A DNA stretch of 64,000 nt. It comes from UBA11403 sp963784615 (GTDB lineage Bacteria > Pseudomonadota > Gammaproteobacteria > Legionellales > Legionellaceae). This document shows positions 8,782-17,667 of the stretch, piece by piece (position 1 is the first letter of the stretch; every line of letters begins with the position of its first letter). The translations under genes were made by a program, and so were the position numbers. The DNA lies in NCBI GenBank assembly GCA_963784615.1, contig CAWASG010000001.1:124001-188000 (forward strand), read 5' to 3'. The notes under the pieces are model-generated. The model did not search any database. It had not been told where the DNA came from and saw nothing but the letters and a program-made list of their open reading frames with translations.

Positions 8782-10133
8782 CAGTTGACCACTTCGCTAT
8801 CAGCAGGGTTGGTCATTCGTGCGCGCAATGAATTCGGCTGTGCTTCGGTGATTTCAACCTCAATAAATTGCCCAATGAGACTCGCTTCACCATCAAAATT
8901 GACCACGCGATTGCACTCGGTTCGCCCTGCAAGTTGTTGCGTATCCTTTTTGGAAATGCCAGTGACCAAGATACGTTGTTTACTGCCAATCAAAGCGTGA
9001 CTATAGCGAGAGGCTTGAAGCAATAGTCGGTCTTGAAGGATTTTTAACCGTTGTTTTTTAACTTCTGGTGGTGTTTCATCAGGCAAATTAGCAGCCGGTG
9101 TACCGGGGCGTGGGCTATAGATAAAGCTGAATGATGTATCAAAACCAATTTCGTGCACCAAGTCCATGGTGTCTTGAAAGTCTTTATCAGTTTCCCCAGG
9201 AAAACCGACTATAATATCTGTAGACAAACGAATATCTGGGCGAACTTTACGTAATTTTCGAATTTTGGATTTGAATTCAATCGCCGTATAACCGCGCTTC
9301 ATCATTGATAAAATGCGGTCTGAACCACTTTGAAAAGGCAGATGCAGATGATTTGCAAGCTCCGGTACTTCTGCAAAAGCATTCACTAAATTGTCTGAAA
9401 AGGCGAGCGGGTGAGACGTTGTAAAACGAATTCTCCCAATCCCATCGATGGCTGCCACATAATGAATCAATAAAGCCAGGTCGGCAGTCTCACCGTCATC
9501 CATACGACCTTGATAATCATTGACATTCTGACCCAGTAAATTAATTTCACGCACGCCTTGGGCTGCCAATTGAGAACACTCATTGAGCACATCATCAAAC
9601 GGCCGACTGATTTCTTCACCTCTCGTATAAGGAACCACGCAGTAGCTACAATATTTACTACAGCCTTCCATAATCGAGACGAAAGCAATGGGGCCTTCAG
9701 CGCGTGGGGCGGGTAAATGATCAAATTTCTCAATTTCAGGAAATCGAATATCAACGACGGGTTTACGCGTTGCTGCTCGCTCTTCAATCATAGCTGGCAA
9801 TCGATGCAGCGTTTGCGGGCCAAATACGAGATCAACAAAGGGCGCGCGCTTAAGAATTCCCGGGCCTTCTTGACTGGCAACACAACCGCCGACACCGATG
9901 ATCACGTGTGGATTTTTTTTCTTGTACTCACGCCATTGGCCCAGTTGTGAAAAGACTTTTTCTTGCGCTTTTTCACGAATAGAGCATGTGTTGAGTAAAA
10001 TAACATCGGCCTCATTGACATTGTCGGTTTTAACCAAGCCATGAGATGCATTGAGTACTTCCGCCATTTTGGATGAATCATATTCATTCATTTGGCAGCC
10101 ATTGGTTTTAATATAAATCTTTTTCGACATCAT
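8781..10133 (-). CDS. miaB: tRNA-2-methylthio-N6-dimethylallyladenosine synthase MiaB
   Basis: Radical-SAM methylthiotransferase that adds the 2-methylthio group to i6A37 of tRNAs reading UNN codons. The 450-residue protein carries the three N-terminal UPF0004 cysteines (C13 in GCQMNE, C50, C84) that hold one iron-sulfur cluster. It also has the radical-SAM triad C158xxxC162xxC165 (CSKYCSYC) for the second cluster and a C-terminal TRAM domain (about 380-440). All catalytic residues are present. It starts 5 bp after the MFS gene stop and overlaps rluD by one base, so it is probably in a four- or five-gene transcript. Confidence 0.96.
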   Translation of the reverse strand: MMSKKIYIKTNGCQMNEYDSSKMAEVLNASHGLVKTDNVNEADVILLNTCSIREKAQEKVFSQLGQWREYKKKNPHVIIGVGGCVASQEGPGILKRAPFVDLVFGPQTLHRLPAMIEERAATRKPVVDIRFPEIEKFDHLPAPRAEGPIAFVSIMEGCSKYCSYCVVPYTRGEEISRPFDDVLNECSQLAAQGVREINLLGQNVNDYQGRMDDGETADLALLIHYVAAIDGIGRIRFTTSHPLAFSDNLVNAFAEVPELANHLHLPFQSGSDRILSMMKRGYTAIEFKSKIRKLRKVRPDIRLSTDIIVGFPGETDKDFQDTMDLVHEIGFDTSFSFIYSPRPGTPAANLPDETPPEVKKQRLKILQDRLLLQASRYSHALIGSKQRILVTGISKKDTQQLAGRTECNRVVNFDGEASLIGQFIEVEITEAQPNSLRARMTNPADSEVVN

Positions 10134-10138
10134 GTTTT

Positions 10139-11446
10139 CTACTTTTTTGATTTAAATGAATCTTCATACACACTGACGCAATACGTTTCGCGGATGAAGG
10201 GGAGAAGCAAGAGAGAAATCAATATAGCTATCGGTAAAATAGCGAGTGACATTTGATATGCACTTAAGGAGTATACGCGAACGTCATTCGACATTTCCCC
10301 CGTCCACGCATTATCTAAAAGAAACCCGATGGCAGGTTGCACAAGGGCGATGCCAATCATATTCATCATATTCATAAAACTTAAGCCAGTCGCGACGTAA
10401 CGACGATTGCATAATTCAGTCGCAACTGAAAAAGCGGGTAAAAATGCCGCAGAAAAAAGTCCGAAAGCAAGCAATGCAAGCTCAATTGGCCAGTGGTTTG
10501 TCATGGGCATATAAATAAAGATAAGCGAAGAGATTAAACAACCGACACTGGCAATTGTCATAGGGGTTTTGCGACGACCAACCCAATTTGAAAAAATCCC
10601 CCATAGTGGGCTTGCAATAACCCAGCCCACAAACACCAAGGACACGTAATTAGCTGCCAGCTCTTTAGAAATCGACAGTTTAAGCATTAGAAAAGGCACG
10701 CCCCACAAGCCGCAAAATACAGGCGTAGACATATACATCAGACCGCCATAAGTTGCTACTAACCAGAGTTGTTTATTTTTGATGAGTGCCGCTAAATTCT
10801 GAAGAACATGCTCTTCTTCATGCGGAACGGGGTGTTTGACGATGGGTGTCTTTGGCATATCGGACACGGCTGTATAAATAAGTACCGCAAGAAATAGACC
10901 AACACAACCGAGGATAATCATACTTTCACGCCAGCCAAAGTTGTCAACCAGATAGGCTAAAGGCCCTTCTCCACCAATTGAACCAAGCATACCAATGGTG
11001 ACCATCAGCCCGGTTAAAAAGGCAAATCGCTCGGCAGGAAACCAGTTGGTCGCTAGTTTCATTGTGCCAACCACAGCAAAAGCTGAGCCAAAACCAATCA
11101 GGAGGCGAGCAAGACAGGCCATGTAAAAACTGTCCGTCATACCAAACGCTATCGTACCGAGCGCACAAACAGTTGTGCCAATTGTGAGCAGTCGCTTGGG
11201 GCCGAAGTAATCAATCATGATACCGCTAGGTAACTGCATACCTGCATAGGAATAAAAAAGAACGCCAGATACAATCCCGAGTGTATGGCTCGTAACTGAA
11301 AAATCACGCATCAATTCATTACTCATCACGCTCGGTGAAACTTGAATAAGATTTTCATAAAAATAAAAAAGACAACCAAGCCCCCAAACAAGCCATGGTA
11401 GCAGTGTGCCCTTTTTTGAGCTGGTAGAATGATGATGGTCAGTCAT
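10139..11446 (-). CDS. Major facilitator superfamily transporter
   Basis: A 435-residue inner-membrane carrier with about 12 predicted transmembrane helices in two halves. Signature elements include D-x-FGPKRLL after helix 2 (motif A: GIMIDYFGPKRL) and the matching second-half loop GIFSNWVGRRK. The substrate cannot be read from sequence. The N-terminus carries a short His/Ser-rich cytoplasmic tail (MTDHHHSTSSKKG). Its first half resembles the second MFS gene at 19149-20498 (for example xRLLxxG and WFPxERF in both), so the two are probably distant paralogs of a family expanded in Legionellales. It lies immediately upstream of miaB and is probably the first gene of that transcript. Confidence 0.85.
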   Translation of the reverse strand: MTDHHHSTSSKKGTLLPWLVWGLGCLFYFYENLIQVSPSVMSNELMRDFSVTSHTLGIVSGVLFYSYAGMQLPSGIMIDYFGPKRLLTIGTTVCALGTIAFGMTDSFYMACLARLLIGFGSAFAVVGTMKLATNWFPAERFAFLTGLMVTIGMLGSIGGEGPLAYLVDNFGWRESMIILGCVGLFLAVLIYTAVSDMPKTPIVKHPVPHEEEHVLQNLAALIKNKQLWLVATYGGLMYMSTPVFCGLWGVPFLMLKLSISKELAANYVSLVFVGWVIASPLWGIFSNWVGRRKTPMTIASVGCLISSLIFIYMPMTNHWPIELALLAFGLFSAAFLPAFSVATELCNRRYVATGLSFMNMMNMIGIALVQPAIGFLLDNAWTGEMSNDVRVYSLSAYQMSLAILPIAILISLLLLPFIRETYCVSVYEDSFKSKK

Positions 11447-11795
11447 TTGTTGTGAACTCCTTTATATAGCGGTACATCAATACTTGAAAAGGTTACCAGA
11501 TTGAGCAGTAGTTGTCTATTTTTTGCTGTCTGCTTTAGGTCTTCAGCGGTTGACTTTATTTGCCACTGATCCTAATCTGAATGTAGCTTCACAGGCGCGT
11601 CATCCTGAGTGCGTCTTTTTGCACGAAGGATCTCCTGAATGTTATAGATTTAACTACTTACAGGGAGATCCTTCGCGCAAAAAGACGCGCTCTGGATGAC
11701 GTTTGCTCGATAAGAGTTGAAAAATCAAAAAACTGATCCACAACCTGCGGAGTTACATCTGAATTTAGGATTTAAATACACTCAAGGAAGAATTC
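11447..11795. other. Intergenic region, 349 bp
   Basis: Divergent gap between the MFS gene (minus) and the solute-binding protein gene (plus). The only recognisable structure is the inverted repeat at 11599-11700. I see no ORF with a ribosome site and no RNA gene. AAGGAAGAATTC at about 11784 is the ribosome site of the plus-strand gene. Confidence 0.6.
11599..11700. repeat. Inverted repeat, GTCATCCTGAG...CGAAGGATCTCC family
   Basis: Arms 11599-11637 and 11661-11700 pair over about 39 bp with a few mismatches. The arm sequence (GTCATCCTGAGTGCG, CGAAGGATCTCCTG) resembles intergenic palindromes I know from many unrelated bacterial genomes. It is the only copy in this window. Confidence 0.85.
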
Positions 11796-12533
11796 ATGGC
11801 ATACCGAATATTATGGATATTATTACTTGTCGCCCCGCTCACTTATGGCAAGCCGCTCATAATTGGAACATCGGGTGATAACCCGCCCTTTAGCATGAGA
11901 ATTGATGCAAAAAAATATTTTTATGGCTTTGATATTGAAATCATTGGCGAAATTTGTAAACGCATTCAAGCGACGTGCAGCTATAAGTCTTATGGCTTTA
12001 GCAAGATATTTGCAGCAATTGATAATCAAGAGATCGATCTTGCAATTTCAGCGATTACAATTTCAAAGAGCAGGGAGCAACGTTACTTATTCAGTAGACC
12101 TTATTATGTCAGCGATGCACAGTTTATGACGTTCAGTCAATCACCGATAAACGCGCTAGATGACTTGAAGGATAAACACATTGGTGTCATTGGGAACCCC
12201 ACAAAAGAATTAGTGCAGACGTTATACAAAGGGCACATCACTGTAATTGAATATCCATCTATTCTTGAGCTGCTCGATGGGTTAAATAAGAAAGAAATCG
12301 ACGCTGTTGTGATGGATAAAGGTGAGGTTCAGTATTGGTTTGCCAACAGCGGCGATCTCTATAAAATGATCCCACCCGCCTTCAATTATGGTGCTGGTTA
12401 TGGAATTATGGCGAATAAAAATCAAAGCGTTTTAATGAAGCAAGTAGACGATGCGTTGCAAAGTATGAGAGCCGATAAAACGTACGATATCATTTATGCC
12501 AGGTATTTTGGTAGTATCAAAACCGGTGCATAA
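11796..12533 (+). CDS. Periplasmic amino-acid-binding protein (family 3 solute-binding)
   Basis: A 245-residue periplasmic binding protein of the polar amino acid type (ArtJ, GlnH, FliY relatives). The signal peptide is MAYRILWILLLVAPLTYG. The mature protein starts KPLIIGTSGDNPPF and shows the family segment YGFDIEIIGEICKRI, the AISAITISKSREQRYLFSRPY core and a C-terminal lobe ending in YDIIYARYF. No permease or ATP-binding gene is next to it, so it is an orphan receptor, or works with a transporter encoded elsewhere. AAGGAAG precedes the ATG. Its 3' end overlaps the convergent slt gene by 17 bp. The ligand is not predictable here. Confidence 0.88.
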   Translation: MAYRILWILLLVAPLTYGKPLIIGTSGDNPPFSMRIDAKKYFYGFDIEIIGEICKRIQATCSYKSYGFSKIFAAIDNQEIDLAISAITISKSREQRYLFSRPYYVSDAQFMTFSQSPINALDDLKDKHIGVIGNPTKELVQTLYKGHITVIEYPSILELLDGLNKKEIDAVVMDKGEVQYWFANSGDLYKMIPPAFNYGAGYGIMANKNQSVLMKQVDDALQSMRADKTYDIIYARYFGSIKTGA

Positions 12534-14298
12534 ACCAACTCAAATCGCCTTTTTCGTTCATTCGATATTGATACACCGCATAAAACGCAATAATATTTTT
12601 TAAATAGTTACGCGTTTCGCGCCAGGGAAGGGTTTCAATCCAAATATCGATTTGTTTGGGTGGGTGATTTTTCAGCCAATAGTTCACTTGAGTTGGGCCG
12701 GCATTATACGCTGCAGCCATGAGGATAGGGTGGTGATGAAAGCGTTTGTCCAATTCTTGTAAATAAGCCGTACCAATGTTGATATTATCGATACAGGAAA
12801 ACAGTTGGTTTTTATTGTTATAGTTTATTTTTTGTTGCTTAGCTACTTTTTGCGCCGTTCCGGGCATGATCTGCATCAAGCCATGTGCACCAGCGGGCGA
12901 AACGACATCTTCACGAAATCCGCTTTCTTGACGAATAACGGCATAAATCAACTCTGAGGGAATTTGGTAGCGCTTGGCTGTTTGCGCCACGTCTTGATGA
13001 TGAACCATCGGGAACCTTAAAGCGAGCTGATTACTTAAATCATCAGCATTGCTCAAGTCAACTGCTTTTCCATGCCACTTAAGGGAATCTTGAATCCACA
13101 GAATAAGCGCACTTTTATCGTCTTTCGGGAGCTCGCTGGCAAAATCATTGACCAACAGTGACGCTTGAAGGATTTGATGATTCGTGTAAAGCGATTGAAC
13201 TTGATCAATGATGGGCTGGTAAACCTTAAGGCGTTTTAAATCCGGTTGAACCGGCTCATTTGCAAAAGTAAACTCTGTTTTGAGCCTTAAACTGGCTAAA
13301 AAGCCATAGTAATGACGCTTTTTGGCGAGCGTTTGGTAAATCGCATTGGCTTCCGTAGTTTTCCCTTGCGCTTCTAACGCTCTGGCAAGCCAATATTGCC
13401 AACAAGGTTCATCTTTCTGTTGAGATTGAAGGATAAGCGCATGAACTTGTTTCCACTGGCGATGTTTTAGCGCGAAGCGAATACTCCAATCAAGAAGAAT
13501 GTCGGTATAATATTTTGGCTTGATTTTTGCGAACCAAAGCGCCGTATCTTCGTTGTTGCGCATGGCTTTATAAATTACCAAAAAACTTAAAAATGATTGA
13601 TTTTGCTGTTCATCCAATAACTGACGGGCTTTAGGACTTTGCCAATATCGAAGTGCTTCATCCATTTTATTATTGGATATCAAGCGTTTTAAACCATAAA
13701 GATAAAAATCACCATGGAGGGTTCCTGGCGTGAGATCTGCAATGCGAGTGGGGCGTTGATGGATCGCTTGAAGGATTTTTGAATCACCAGAATGGGGCGG
13801 ATGATACTGATTTAATAGATAGATAGCCAACGAGAGATTGCGGTCATCTAGCGCGATGCGAATGCGCTGAGTGATTAAATCGTGTTGTGGATCGTTGTTT
13901 TTTAATAACCAGGTAAAGAGCGCAGTGCAGCTTGGTGGTTGTCCGGTACTTTGTAACCAAAGTGCGGTTGCTTTGGGGAGTACTTGTTGTTCCTGACCTT
14001 GATTAATCAGAGCTATCTGTTCATAGCATTGAAGATTGACGTCATTTGAGGGTTGATAATAGCGTAAAAATCCCTCCCAATCATGGCGTAGTGCGAGTTG
14101 ATAAAGCCAGCGACCACGAAGTTTTTTTGAGAGGGGCGTGGCTTGGCTAATAAACTCAACAAATTCCGGTGTTGCGGTGGTCGGTAGGTTGATATTCCAC
14201 TGCATAAATTGTTGAAATTTTTCAAGATAGGTTTGGGCGGTGGCGATTGGGGTTGTAAAGCAGAGACTGAGTCCCAGGACAATCCATGTTTTTTTCAT
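12517..14298 (-). CDS. slt: Soluble lytic murein transglycosylase Slt
   Basis: Periplasmic enzyme that cleaves the MurNAc-GlcNAc bond to give 1,6-anhydro ends during wall turnover. The 593-residue protein has a signal peptide (MKKTWIVLGLSLCFTTPIATA). A long alpha-helical superhelix of TPR-like repeats (about 25-430) forms the ring of Slt70, and a C-terminal lysozyme-like domain follows. The catalytic glutamate is E458 in IRQESGFR, followed by GAHGLMQIMPGTA and AAYNAGP. It is a little shorter than E. coli Slt (645). Its 3' end overlaps the convergent binding-protein gene. The main repeat family lies in the 123-bp gap between it and nadA. Confidence 0.95.
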   Translation of the reverse strand: MKKTWIVLGLSLCFTTPIATAQTYLEKFQQFMQWNINLPTTATPEFVEFISQATPLSKKLRGRWLYQLALRHDWEGFLRYYQPSNDVNLQCYEQIALINQGQEQQVLPKATALWLQSTGQPPSCTALFTWLLKNNDPQHDLITQRIRIALDDRNLSLAIYLLNQYHPPHSGDSKILQAIHQRPTRIADLTPGTLHGDFYLYGLKRLISNNKMDEALRYWQSPKARQLLDEQQNQSFLSFLVIYKAMRNNEDTALWFAKIKPKYYTDILLDWSIRFALKHRQWKQVHALILQSQQKDEPCWQYWLARALEAQGKTTEANAIYQTLAKKRHYYGFLASLRLKTEFTFANEPVQPDLKRLKVYQPIIDQVQSLYTNHQILQASLLVNDFASELPKDDKSALILWIQDSLKWHGKAVDLSNADDLSNQLALRFPMVHHQDVAQTAKRYQIPSELIYAVIRQESGFREDVVSPAGAHGLMQIMPGTAQKVAKQQKINYNNKNQLFSCIDNINIGTAYLQELDKRFHHHPILMAAAYNAGPTQVNYWLKNHPPKQIDIWIETLPWRETRNYLKNIIAFYAVYQYRMNEKGDLSWFMHRF

Positions 14299-14330
14299 AA
14301 TGTGGTTATGGCTCCGTGAGTGGAAAGAGT

Positions 14331-14416
14331 TTCGCGTAGGTTGGGTTGAGCGAGAGCGAAGCCCAACACAACCATCTATGTTGGGCTTCGCTCTCGCTCA
14401 ACCCAACCTACGCGAA
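14331..14416. repeat. GTAGGTTGG-family palindromic repeat, copy 2
   Basis: Perfect 38-bp arms (14331-14368 and 14379-14416) with a 10-bp loop; this is the most compact copy. It lies between nadA and slt on the same strand, 5 bp past the end of nadA. No T-tract follows. Confidence 0.95.
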
Positions 14417-14421
14417 TCGAT

Positions 14422-15768
14422 TTAAATCCGATTTTCCGTAATATTAATCATATTTAATAACGCCAGTTTCGCGTTGTGTCTGACCCATGATTGATCCATC
14501 TCGCTGAGGCGATTACGAATACCCGTAAATTCATTAACCACATCACCAGCTTTCACTTGGTTATAAAGCATCGGTGTGCCTTCTCGAAGTAAATCCAATA
14601 GCCCAACCAGATGAGGGGGATCATTGCGTGACATTGTAGCGCATCCGCATCCCGTACCTTTTTGATCAGCGGAAACAGGCGCTTCAGCTAAATTCACAAC
14701 CGTAATGCCTAACGATACACAATGCTGTTTTAAATTATCAACCATATGATTTTCGGTGGCAATGGCGTAGTGTTTTGTACCGGCGCGATCTTGCGTGACA
14801 TAATCCCAAATAAAGGCAGTAGAGCCCGCATGTTGGGCAATACGGATAACTTCATTGCGGCACTCAGGATGGGCTATTGTTGTATAACCTTGACCATGCC
14901 AATACTCACACATTGACGCTTCGTAGACGGTATGAACAGCGCAATGACTTGAAAATAAAATCATTTCGGCTTGATCAAACTGTTGCAAGGTTTGTTTATC
15001 TTGCCCTTCCAAAGAATACTGCGCACCGGCTGTTCCACCAGGCCAATAGGCAAGCTTATTGATACCCAGCCAATAGGCGACGTTTTCACCCATGTGTTGA
15101 TCGGGAATAAATAAAATCTTTTTCCCTTTTGCTCTGGCCCATTGAACTATTTTTTGAACGTTAGAGCTGGTGCAAACAGCGCCACCTTGAGCGCCAGTCA
15201 TCGCTTTGACGCGCCCGGATGTATTCATGTAACAAATGGGTAAAATATTCTCAGCACCATAGCGGGCATTTAGATCAATAAATGCCGGCTCCACCATAAA
15301 ATCTTTGGCAAGAATCTCCATGGTGCAGCCAGATTTGGGATTGGTGATGTAAACGTCTTGTCCGGGATTTGCAAGAATACTAATAGACTCTGCCATAAAA
15401 TGAACAGCAGATTCAACGATAACCGATTTTTCGGGATGATCCGCAGCCTTTAAAGCCAATTGATATGAATCACCAATTTGTCCACCAAATTGTTCAATCA
15501 GTCGAACAATGTCGCCGCCCATATAATAATGAGCAAGCAATAACAGGTTGTCGCCGAAATGATCCTGCGCTCGACGAATATAGGGGGTCATCCAATGCAG
15601 AACCGTGGTTAACTTGCGATCAGGTAGCGCTTGGTATTCCAAAGCATAAGGAATCAATTCTTCTTGATACCAATCAATAGGATAATCCGCCTGGCAGATG
15701 CTCATGTCATTGGTGATGCGCATCTGTGTTGAACGGGGTTCGTAAGTGGAATTTGTTTTAAACACCAT
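14422..15768 (-). CDS. nadA: Quinolinate synthase NadA, long form
   Basis: Cytoplasmic 4Fe-4S enzyme that condenses iminoaspartate (from NadB) with dihydroxyacetone phosphate to quinolinate in de novo NAD synthesis. The protein is 448 residues, about 100 longer than E. coli NadA (347). The three cluster cysteines fall at C148 (PKSGCTMEI), C276 (SSHCAVHTVYE) and C374 or C376 (GTGCGCATM). Substrate-binding motifs ANP...YMNTSGRVKA and IPDQHMG are present. The extra length comes from an N-terminal extension, a loop of about 40 residues before C276 and a C-terminal tail. It is the last gene after purB-nadB and is separated from nadB by a 183-bp palindrome. Confidence 0.95.
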   Translation of the reverse strand: MVFKTNSTYEPRSTQMRITNDMSICQADYPIDWYQEELIPYALEYQALPDRKLTTVLHWMTPYIRRAQDHFGDNLLLLAHYYMGGDIVRLIEQFGGQIGDSYQLALKAADHPEKSVIVESAVHFMAESISILANPGQDVYITNPKSGCTMEILAKDFMVEPAFIDLNARYGAENILPICYMNTSGRVKAMTGAQGGAVCTSSNVQKIVQWARAKGKKILFIPDQHMGENVAYWLGINKLAYWPGGTAGAQYSLEGQDKQTLQQFDQAEMILFSSHCAVHTVYEASMCEYWHGQGYTTIAHPECRNEVIRIAQHAGSTAFIWDYVTQDRAGTKHYAIATENHMVDNLKQHCVSLGITVVNLAEAPVSADQKGTGCGCATMSRNDPPHLVGLLDLLREGTPMLYNQVKAGDVVNEFTGIRNRLSEMDQSWVRHNAKLALLNMINITENRI

Positions 15769-15799
15769 GGTAGATCCTTTTATTTGTAATTGATTGGGG

Positions 15800-15982
15800 G
15801 CGGGAAAGGGGAAGGGGGAAGGGGAAAGGGGAAAGGGAAAAGATCGGGCAGGGGCACGCTCACGGGCACGTGAATGTGCGCTACGCGGCTTTTATATAAA
15901 AACCCCGCGTAGCGATCATTCACGTGCCCGTGAGCGTGCCCCTGCCCGATCTTTTACCTTTCCCTTTCCCTTTTTCCTTTAC
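15800..15982. repeat. Large nested palindrome with polypurine/polypyrimidine flanks
   Basis: Between nadB and nadA. A core palindrome pairs 15840-15876 with 15917-15954 (AGATCGGGCAGGGGCACGCT and its complement), and an inner stem GCTACGCGG/CCGCGTAGC lies nearer the centre. Outside the arms, the left flank (15800-15840) is a G/A-only tract of GGGAAAGGGG units and the right flank (15955-15980) is its C/T-rich counterpart. One copy in the window. The GATCGGGCA arm end recurs as a short piece near 19109. Confidence 0.93.
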
Positions 15983-15996
15983 AGTCCCAAAATCAA

Positions 15997-17667
15997 TCAC
16001 ATTGTTTCTTTATGCCAATTCATACTCGCAATACTCTCTTCTGCAAGTGCATGCTGCAGGGGAAAGTCTTCGCGATAATGCCCTCCACGAGACTCCCTTC
16101 GTGCTAAGGCGCCGCGAACAATCAATTCTGCAACGAGTACAATATTACGAAGCTCAATAAAGTCAGAGGTTATTGAATGCTTCCAGTAATACTCTTCAAT
16201 GATTTTGTGTCGTGCGGTGATGAGCTCCAATACATCATGCAAGCCATCTTCAGTGCGAATGATTCCGGCATACGAGGTCATTTCACCGCGCAAACTACGC
16301 CAGTGTGCGTTAATTTGACTTGCACGTCGAGAATTGACTTCAGCGGGGGCGGTCCAAGGAGGAATGTCGGTCTTCGTGCGACAAGGGCTCATAATGTCAT
16401 TGAGTGAATACTTCGCCGCATTAGATGCCATCACGACTGCCTCTAATAGTGAGTTACTCGCCAGTCGGTTTGCACCATGTAACCCCGTGAACGCCACCTC
16501 ACCAATTGCGTACAAACGTTTTAAATCGGTTTGTCCATCGATGTTGGTTAATACGCCACCGCATTGATAGTGGGCTGCTGGTACAACAGGAATCATGTCT
16601 TGGCTCATATCGATGCCTATGGACATCAAAGTCTGATAGATTTGCGGAAAACGTTTTTGTAAAAATGATTTGGGTTGATGCGTAATATCTAAATAGACAA
16701 AACGGTTGTCGCTATGTTCTATTTCGTTAAATATTGCTCTCGATACCACATCTCGCGTCGCAAGTTCCAAAGCATCGGGCGCATATCGTGTCATAAAGCG
16801 TGCTTCGGTATCAGCATTTTTAAGCAACGCCCCTTCACCGCGTACCGCTTCGGAAATTAAAAAATTATTCATCGAGTGATGATATAGCAGTGTTGGATGA
16901 AATTGATAAAACTCCATATTACCGACCCGTGCGCCAGCACGATAAGCCATGGCAACCCCGTCACCAGTTGCAACCATAGGATTCGTTGTATAACGGTATG
17001 TTTTTCCAGAGCCGCCCGTTGCTAACACCACACAACGTGCGAGAAAGGTATGAATTTTGTTATGTTTGCTATCGAGAATATAAGCGCCTAATACTTCACC
17101 CTGCGTGTTGACTTGATGCGGGTGATATTGCGTGATGAGATTGATCGCAATGTGATGTTCAAATAGATGAATGTTAGGATGTTGGGATGTTGTCGAGTGA
17201 AGGGCTTGAATCACCGTCAAACCGGTTTGATCACCACAATTGACGATACGCCTATGGCTATGGCCGCCTTCTTGGGCAAGCGCATACTCATTATTAGCTT
17301 GTTTACGAAATGCGAGTGGGTACTGTTGCAACTCATGAATGGCCTGAGGGCCTTGGCCGATAATCGCCTCTACAGAAGGGCGATAGCACAAGCCATCTCC
17401 GGATTGTAACGTATCGTGAATATGAGACGCGATTGAGTCATCGCTCGTTAACGCAGCGGCGATCCCGCCTTGCGCGTAGCGGCTGTTAGATTCGATAGCC
17501 TCTGTTTTACTCAACAGGGCTATTTGAAGCTTGGGGTTTAAGGATAATAGTTGATGACAATAATGAAGCCCCGCAAGCCCCGTGCCGATGACTAAAACAT
17601 CAAACTCGAAGCTTGTACCCTGTTGTGATAATGCGCCTCGTTTATGACGGCCTGAAGAAGAACTCAT
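15997..17667 (-). CDS. nadB: L-aspartate oxidase NadB
   Basis: FAD enzyme that oxidises L-aspartate to iminoaspartate, feeding NadA. The 556-residue protein shows the dinucleotide-binding GTGLAGLHYC motif near residue 28, then the conserved segment SRYAQGGIAAA, the ATGGSGKTYRYTTNP motif, and the catalytic-region HGANRLASNSLLE. This last motif is shared with succinate dehydrogenase flavoproteins. The context (nadA downstream, no sdhB or sdhC) and the EYYWKHS C-terminus identify L-aspartate oxidase. Its ATG overlaps the purB stop (ATGA), so the two are translationally coupled. Confidence 0.95.
   Translation of the reverse strand: MSSSSGRHKRGALSQQGTSFEFDVLVIGTGLAGLHYCHQLLSLNPKLQIALLSKTEAIESNSRYAQGGIAAALTSDDSIASHIHDTLQSGDGLCYRPSVEAIIGQGPQAIHELQQYPLAFRKQANNEYALAQEGGHSHRRIVNCGDQTGLTVIQALHSTTSQHPNIHLFEHHIAINLITQYHPHQVNTQGEVLGAYILDSKHNKIHTFLARCVVLATGGSGKTYRYTTNPMVATGDGVAMAYRAGARVGNMEFYQFHPTLLYHHSMNNFLISEAVRGEGALLKNADTEARFMTRYAPDALELATRDVVSRAIFNEIEHSDNRFVYLDITHQPKSFLQKRFPQIYQTLMSIGIDMSQDMIPVVPAAHYQCGGVLTNIDGQTDLKRLYAIGEVAFTGLHGANRLASNSLLEAVVMASNAAKYSLNDIMSPCRTKTDIPPWTAPAEVNSRRASQINAHWRSLRGEMTSYAGIIRTEDGLHDVLELITARHKIIEEYYWKHSITSDFIELRNIVLVAELIVRGALARRESRGGHYREDFPLQHALAEESIASMNWHKETM

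Noticed and set aside
15794..16160. Two overlapping plus-strand ORFs of 78 and 94 codons
   Set aside because: They consist of the palindrome and its G/A tract plus antisense of nadB; the composition is not protein-like.
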